NCBI RefSeq assembly: GCF_039543525.1
Contig: NZ_BAABJX010000051.1
Span: 1 to 64,000 of the forward strand
Direction of reading: 5' to 3'
Length of the DNA: 64,000 bases
Origin: Algivirga pacifica
GTDB taxonomy: Bacteria; Bacteroidota; Bacteroidia; Cytophagales; Flammeovirgaceae
Shown here: piece by piece, positions 62,180-64,000 of the stretch
Numbering within the stretch: the first letter of the stretch is position 1
Layout: each line of letters starts with the position of its first letter
The notes under the pieces: model-generated
The model's database searches: none
The model's input: only the letters and a program-made list of their open reading frames with translations
Told to the model about the DNA's origin: nothing
Program-made: the position numbers and the translations under genes

Positions 62180-62301
62180 AACGATAAGCGATAACCAATA
62201 AACGATAACCGAAAATGTAGACACTGGTTGTAGGCTCCAGCCTACGACCTGCATCGGTTTTGCAATACACTAAACCGATAAGCATGAAACGATAAACAAA
62301 T
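62180..62301. repeat. ACGATAA heptads around a GTAGGCT hairpin
   Basis: Heptads ACGATAA, GCGATAA, CCAATAA, ACGATAA, CCGAAAA run from 62181 to 62215. GGTTGTAGGCT with loop CC and AGCCTACGACC follows (62226-62249), the same frame as the hairpin at 18216. More CGATAA units lie at 62276-62296, just before the TolC-like ATG. Confidence 0.7.
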
Positions 62302-62306
62302 TTCAA

Positions 62307-63776
62307 ATGAAAAAGATATACCTAATCCTGTCCATGCTCTTCATCACAGGAGCAGCATGGGCGCAGCAGCAACTAAACTTAGAACAGGCCATTGCCCTGG
62401 CACAAGAGCAATCACAAGATGCGATTGATGCTCGCTTTATGTACCAGTCGGAAGCATGGGAGTACGAAAAATACCAGTTGACATTCTTGCCGACGGCTAA
62501 CCTGAACTTCACCCCTGTACGTTACAACCGAAGCTTACAGCAGACGACCTTGCCAAGTTTTGGAGAACTAGGAGGGGGGGTAACCTTCTTTGAGCAGGAA
62601 AATATCTCCACTTCCGTAGGCGTAGATATTGCACAGCAGATTGCTCCATTGAATGCCGAGCTATCCCTGAATACCAGCTTTGCCCGTTGGAATGACCTGG
62701 AGAGAAATAACTTGATTTACTATAATACCCCTGTCAACCTAAGGTATTCTCAAAAGTTATTTCAGTTCAATGCCTACCGTTGGGACAGAAAACTAAAGCC
62801 ATTGCAATACCGTAGAGCATCCAAGGCATTAGTAGAGCAATTGGAAACGGTAGCGGTGAATGTAGCCAATAGCTATTTTGATGTAGTAAGCGCACAGATT
62901 GAGTTGGAGCGTGCCACAGAGCAGTTGGCCAATGCCGATACCCTGTTCCGCGTAGAGCAGCAACGCATGCGTTTGGGAACATCACAGCCCGAAAAAGTAC
63001 GTTCTTTTGAGATCGATATGATCAATGCTGAGCTTTCACAAGTGGAGGCAGAAGCCAAGCTAGCCGAGGTAAGTATGAACTTCAAGGAGATGCTGCAGTT
63101 GGACTTGGATCAGTCCGTAAAATTGATGGTACCCGAAGAGCTTCCCGTAAAGCAAATTGATGCACAAATGGCGGTAGAGCTATTTGAGAGAAATAGCCCG
63201 GAAGTATTGAGGCTGGAGGAAGATGCCCTGAATGCCAGTATAGAGGCGGCCCAAGCCAAAGCCCGTACAGGGGTGAATGGAGAAGCCAATATCAACGTAG
63301 GTTTATCAGAAGCGGATCCAGAACTGACCAATATCTACCGTGACCTTCAAAACCAACAAGGAGTAACCGTATCGTTTTCTATGCCTATTCTGGACTGGCA
63401 ACGTGCCAAGAAAGATTACCGCCTGGCCAAGGTAAAAGAAGAAACCACCCAAAGCCGATCAGCAAGACGCAAGAAACAATTGGCGTTGGACGTTCGCCGT
63501 CAGGTGGACCAGTTCAATATTCAGGTAAGAAGGCTGGAAATTGCCAAAAAACAAATGCAGTTGGCCGACCTTAACTATGAGTATACCATGAAGCGTTATA
63601 TGATGGGCAGTATCACGGATGTGTTGCAGGTAAAGAATGCCAGCAGCGAGCAGCAACGTTCTTGGTCCCAGTACATCAACGTGCTGAGAAGCTACTGGTC
63701 GCAGTACTATTCTTTAAGACAGCAAACGTTGTATGACTTCGATAAGGGAGAAGGCATTCAATATATTGTCAATTAG
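62307..63776 (+). CDS. TolC-family outer-membrane efflux protein
   Basis: A 489-residue protein with signal peptide (cleavage near AWA-QQ at 19-20), two OEP-type repeats and long alpha-helical stretches. LNLEQAIALAQEQSQDAIDA opens the first repeat; VEQLETVAVNVANSYFDVVSAQIELERATEQL and QADLNYEYTMKRYMMGSITDVLQVKNA-like text in the second half are typical of the helical barrel. It supplies the exit duct for the RND pump encoded just upstream, 153 bp away, completing the operon. Its TAG stop shares bases with a 7-bp array. Confidence 0.92.
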   Translation: MKKIYLILSMLFITGAAWAQQQLNLEQAIALAQEQSQDAIDARFMYQSEAWEYEKYQLTFLPTANLNFTPVRYNRSLQQTTLPSFGELGGGVTFFEQENISTSVGVDIAQQIAPLNAELSLNTSFARWNDLERNNLIYYNTPVNLRYSQKLFQFNAYRWDRKLKPLQYRRASKALVEQLETVAVNVANSYFDVVSAQIELERATEQLANADTLFRVEQQRMRLGTSQPEKVRSFEIDMINAELSQVEAEAKLAEVSMNFKEMLQLDLDQSVKLMVPEELPVKQIDAQMAVELFERNSPEVLRLEEDALNASIEAAQAKARTGVNGEANINVGLSEADPELTNIYRDLQNQQGVTVSFSMPILDWQRAKKDYRLAKVKEETTQSRSARRKKQLALDVRRQVDQFNIQVRRLEIAKKQMQLADLNYEYTMKRYMMGSITDVLQVKNASSEQQRSWSQYINVLRSYWSQYYSLRQQTLYDFDKGEGIQYIVN

Positions 63777-63837
63777 CAGTGAGCAGTGAACAGTGAACAG
63801 TGGGCAGTGAACAGTGGGCAGTGAACAGTGGACAATG
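63775..63837. repeat. Nine-unit AACAGTG / GGCAGTG heptad array
   Basis: Units AGCAGTG, AGCAGTG, AACAGTG, AACAGTG, GGCAGTG, AACAGTG, GGCAGTG, AACAGTG, GACAATG. The TAG stop of the TolC-like gene (63774-63776) overlaps the first unit by two bases, as in the CCAGACT array. Variation is confined to positions 1-2 of the unit. Confidence 0.93.
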
Positions 63838-63925
63838 TATTGTTATAATTCAATACCGTCAGCTTAAGCTAAATACTAGTCCTAGCGTCCTCGCTCCCAT
63901 TATGTTTTGGTCTAGAAACTGGTCG

Positions 63926-64000
63926 TAAGCTCATTAAGTTTGAATAAGTACTCGTCATGTTCCGTATAGTGACGGATTAAAATCCGCCCCTATGTGATGT
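63926..64000 (+). repeat. ATTAAGTTTGAATAA element left end (E7), cut by window
   Basis: GTAAGCTCATTAAGTTTGAA at 63925-63944 matches GTAAGCTAATTAAGTTTGAA at 55399-55418. After it come the CGTCATGTTCCGTATAGTGACGG-like stem (given here in part) and ATCCGCCCCTATGTGATGT, matching 18372-18421. The element probably interrupts an ACTGGTCGTAGC hairpin word, since ACTGGTCGTA directly precedes it. Confidence 0.7.

Overview
The window looks like a chromosomal segment of a marine-type Bacteroidota, probably order Cytophagales. The evidence is indirect: many lipoprotein signal peptides, a TamL-type Omp85 lipoprotein, a GSCFA protein, split transketolase, an SdpR/SdpI pair, sensors ending in SpoIIE-type phosphatases, and a promoter of the Bacteroidota form (TTTG, about 20 nt, TAnnTTTG). 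No 16S rRNA is present, so genus cannot be given. No tRNA, rRNA, CRISPR array or intact transposase gene was recognised.

Layout. 1-61 is the 3' tail of a probable group II intron whose body lies left of the window. 66-8046 is mainly metabolism: ferritin-like protein, M14 peptidase, NADP isocitrate dehydrogenase, a GSCFA protein and a transketolase C-terminal subunit. 8272-16845 holds a TPR-SpoIIE phosphatase, an exonuclease/GIY-YIG nuclease, TamL, folK and rlmD. 16888-18006 is a tandem pair of Bcp-type peroxiredoxins separated by 16 exact copies of a 7-mer. 18007-20927 is the accessory patch: a gap full of hairpin repeats, an RHS C-terminal fragment overlapping a small lipoprotein (possible toxin tip and immunity partner), and an apparently non-coding structured stretch. 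20928-31939 has a K+ channel, a glycosyltransferase, an ABC permease followed by a GAF-SpoIIE phosphatase, glutamate dehydrogenase, HMG-CoA lyase, comB, smpB and a pseudouridine synthase. 32048-43762 has a PQQ-type sugar dehydrogenase, a DUF2157/GDYXXLXY pair, CoA-disulfide reductase with rhodanese domain, GNAT, prolyl oligopeptidase and SdpI/SdpR. 44062-53711 has a 1236-aa beta-propeller/GAF/SpoIIE sensor, an aspartoacylase-like deacylase beside a GCS2-CBS fusion, an HI0933-family flavoprotein and a serpin lipoprotein. 54215-63776 is an RND efflux operon: adaptor, two complete permeases overlapping by 4 bp, and a TolC-like outer-membrane protein.

The most unusual content lies between the genes. 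Two repeat systems recur. The first is a modular family of hairpins: short palindromic words, mostly with 3-nt loops and a C-TTC-G closure, strung on linkers such as GTTGA and GTTGATTCGAGTTGA. They are arranged as large inverted repeats, some bounded by a terminal repeat ATTAAGKTTGAATAA. The linkers are conserved while the hairpin words differ between the two arms of one element, so the words look like exchangeable cassettes. All nine convergent gene junctions carry a palindrome of some kind close to the stop codons. The second is a set of unrelated sequences that all repeat with a 7-bp period; several begin exactly at, or supply, a gene's stop codon. I regard this combined 3'-end repeat system as the best candidate for something undescribed.
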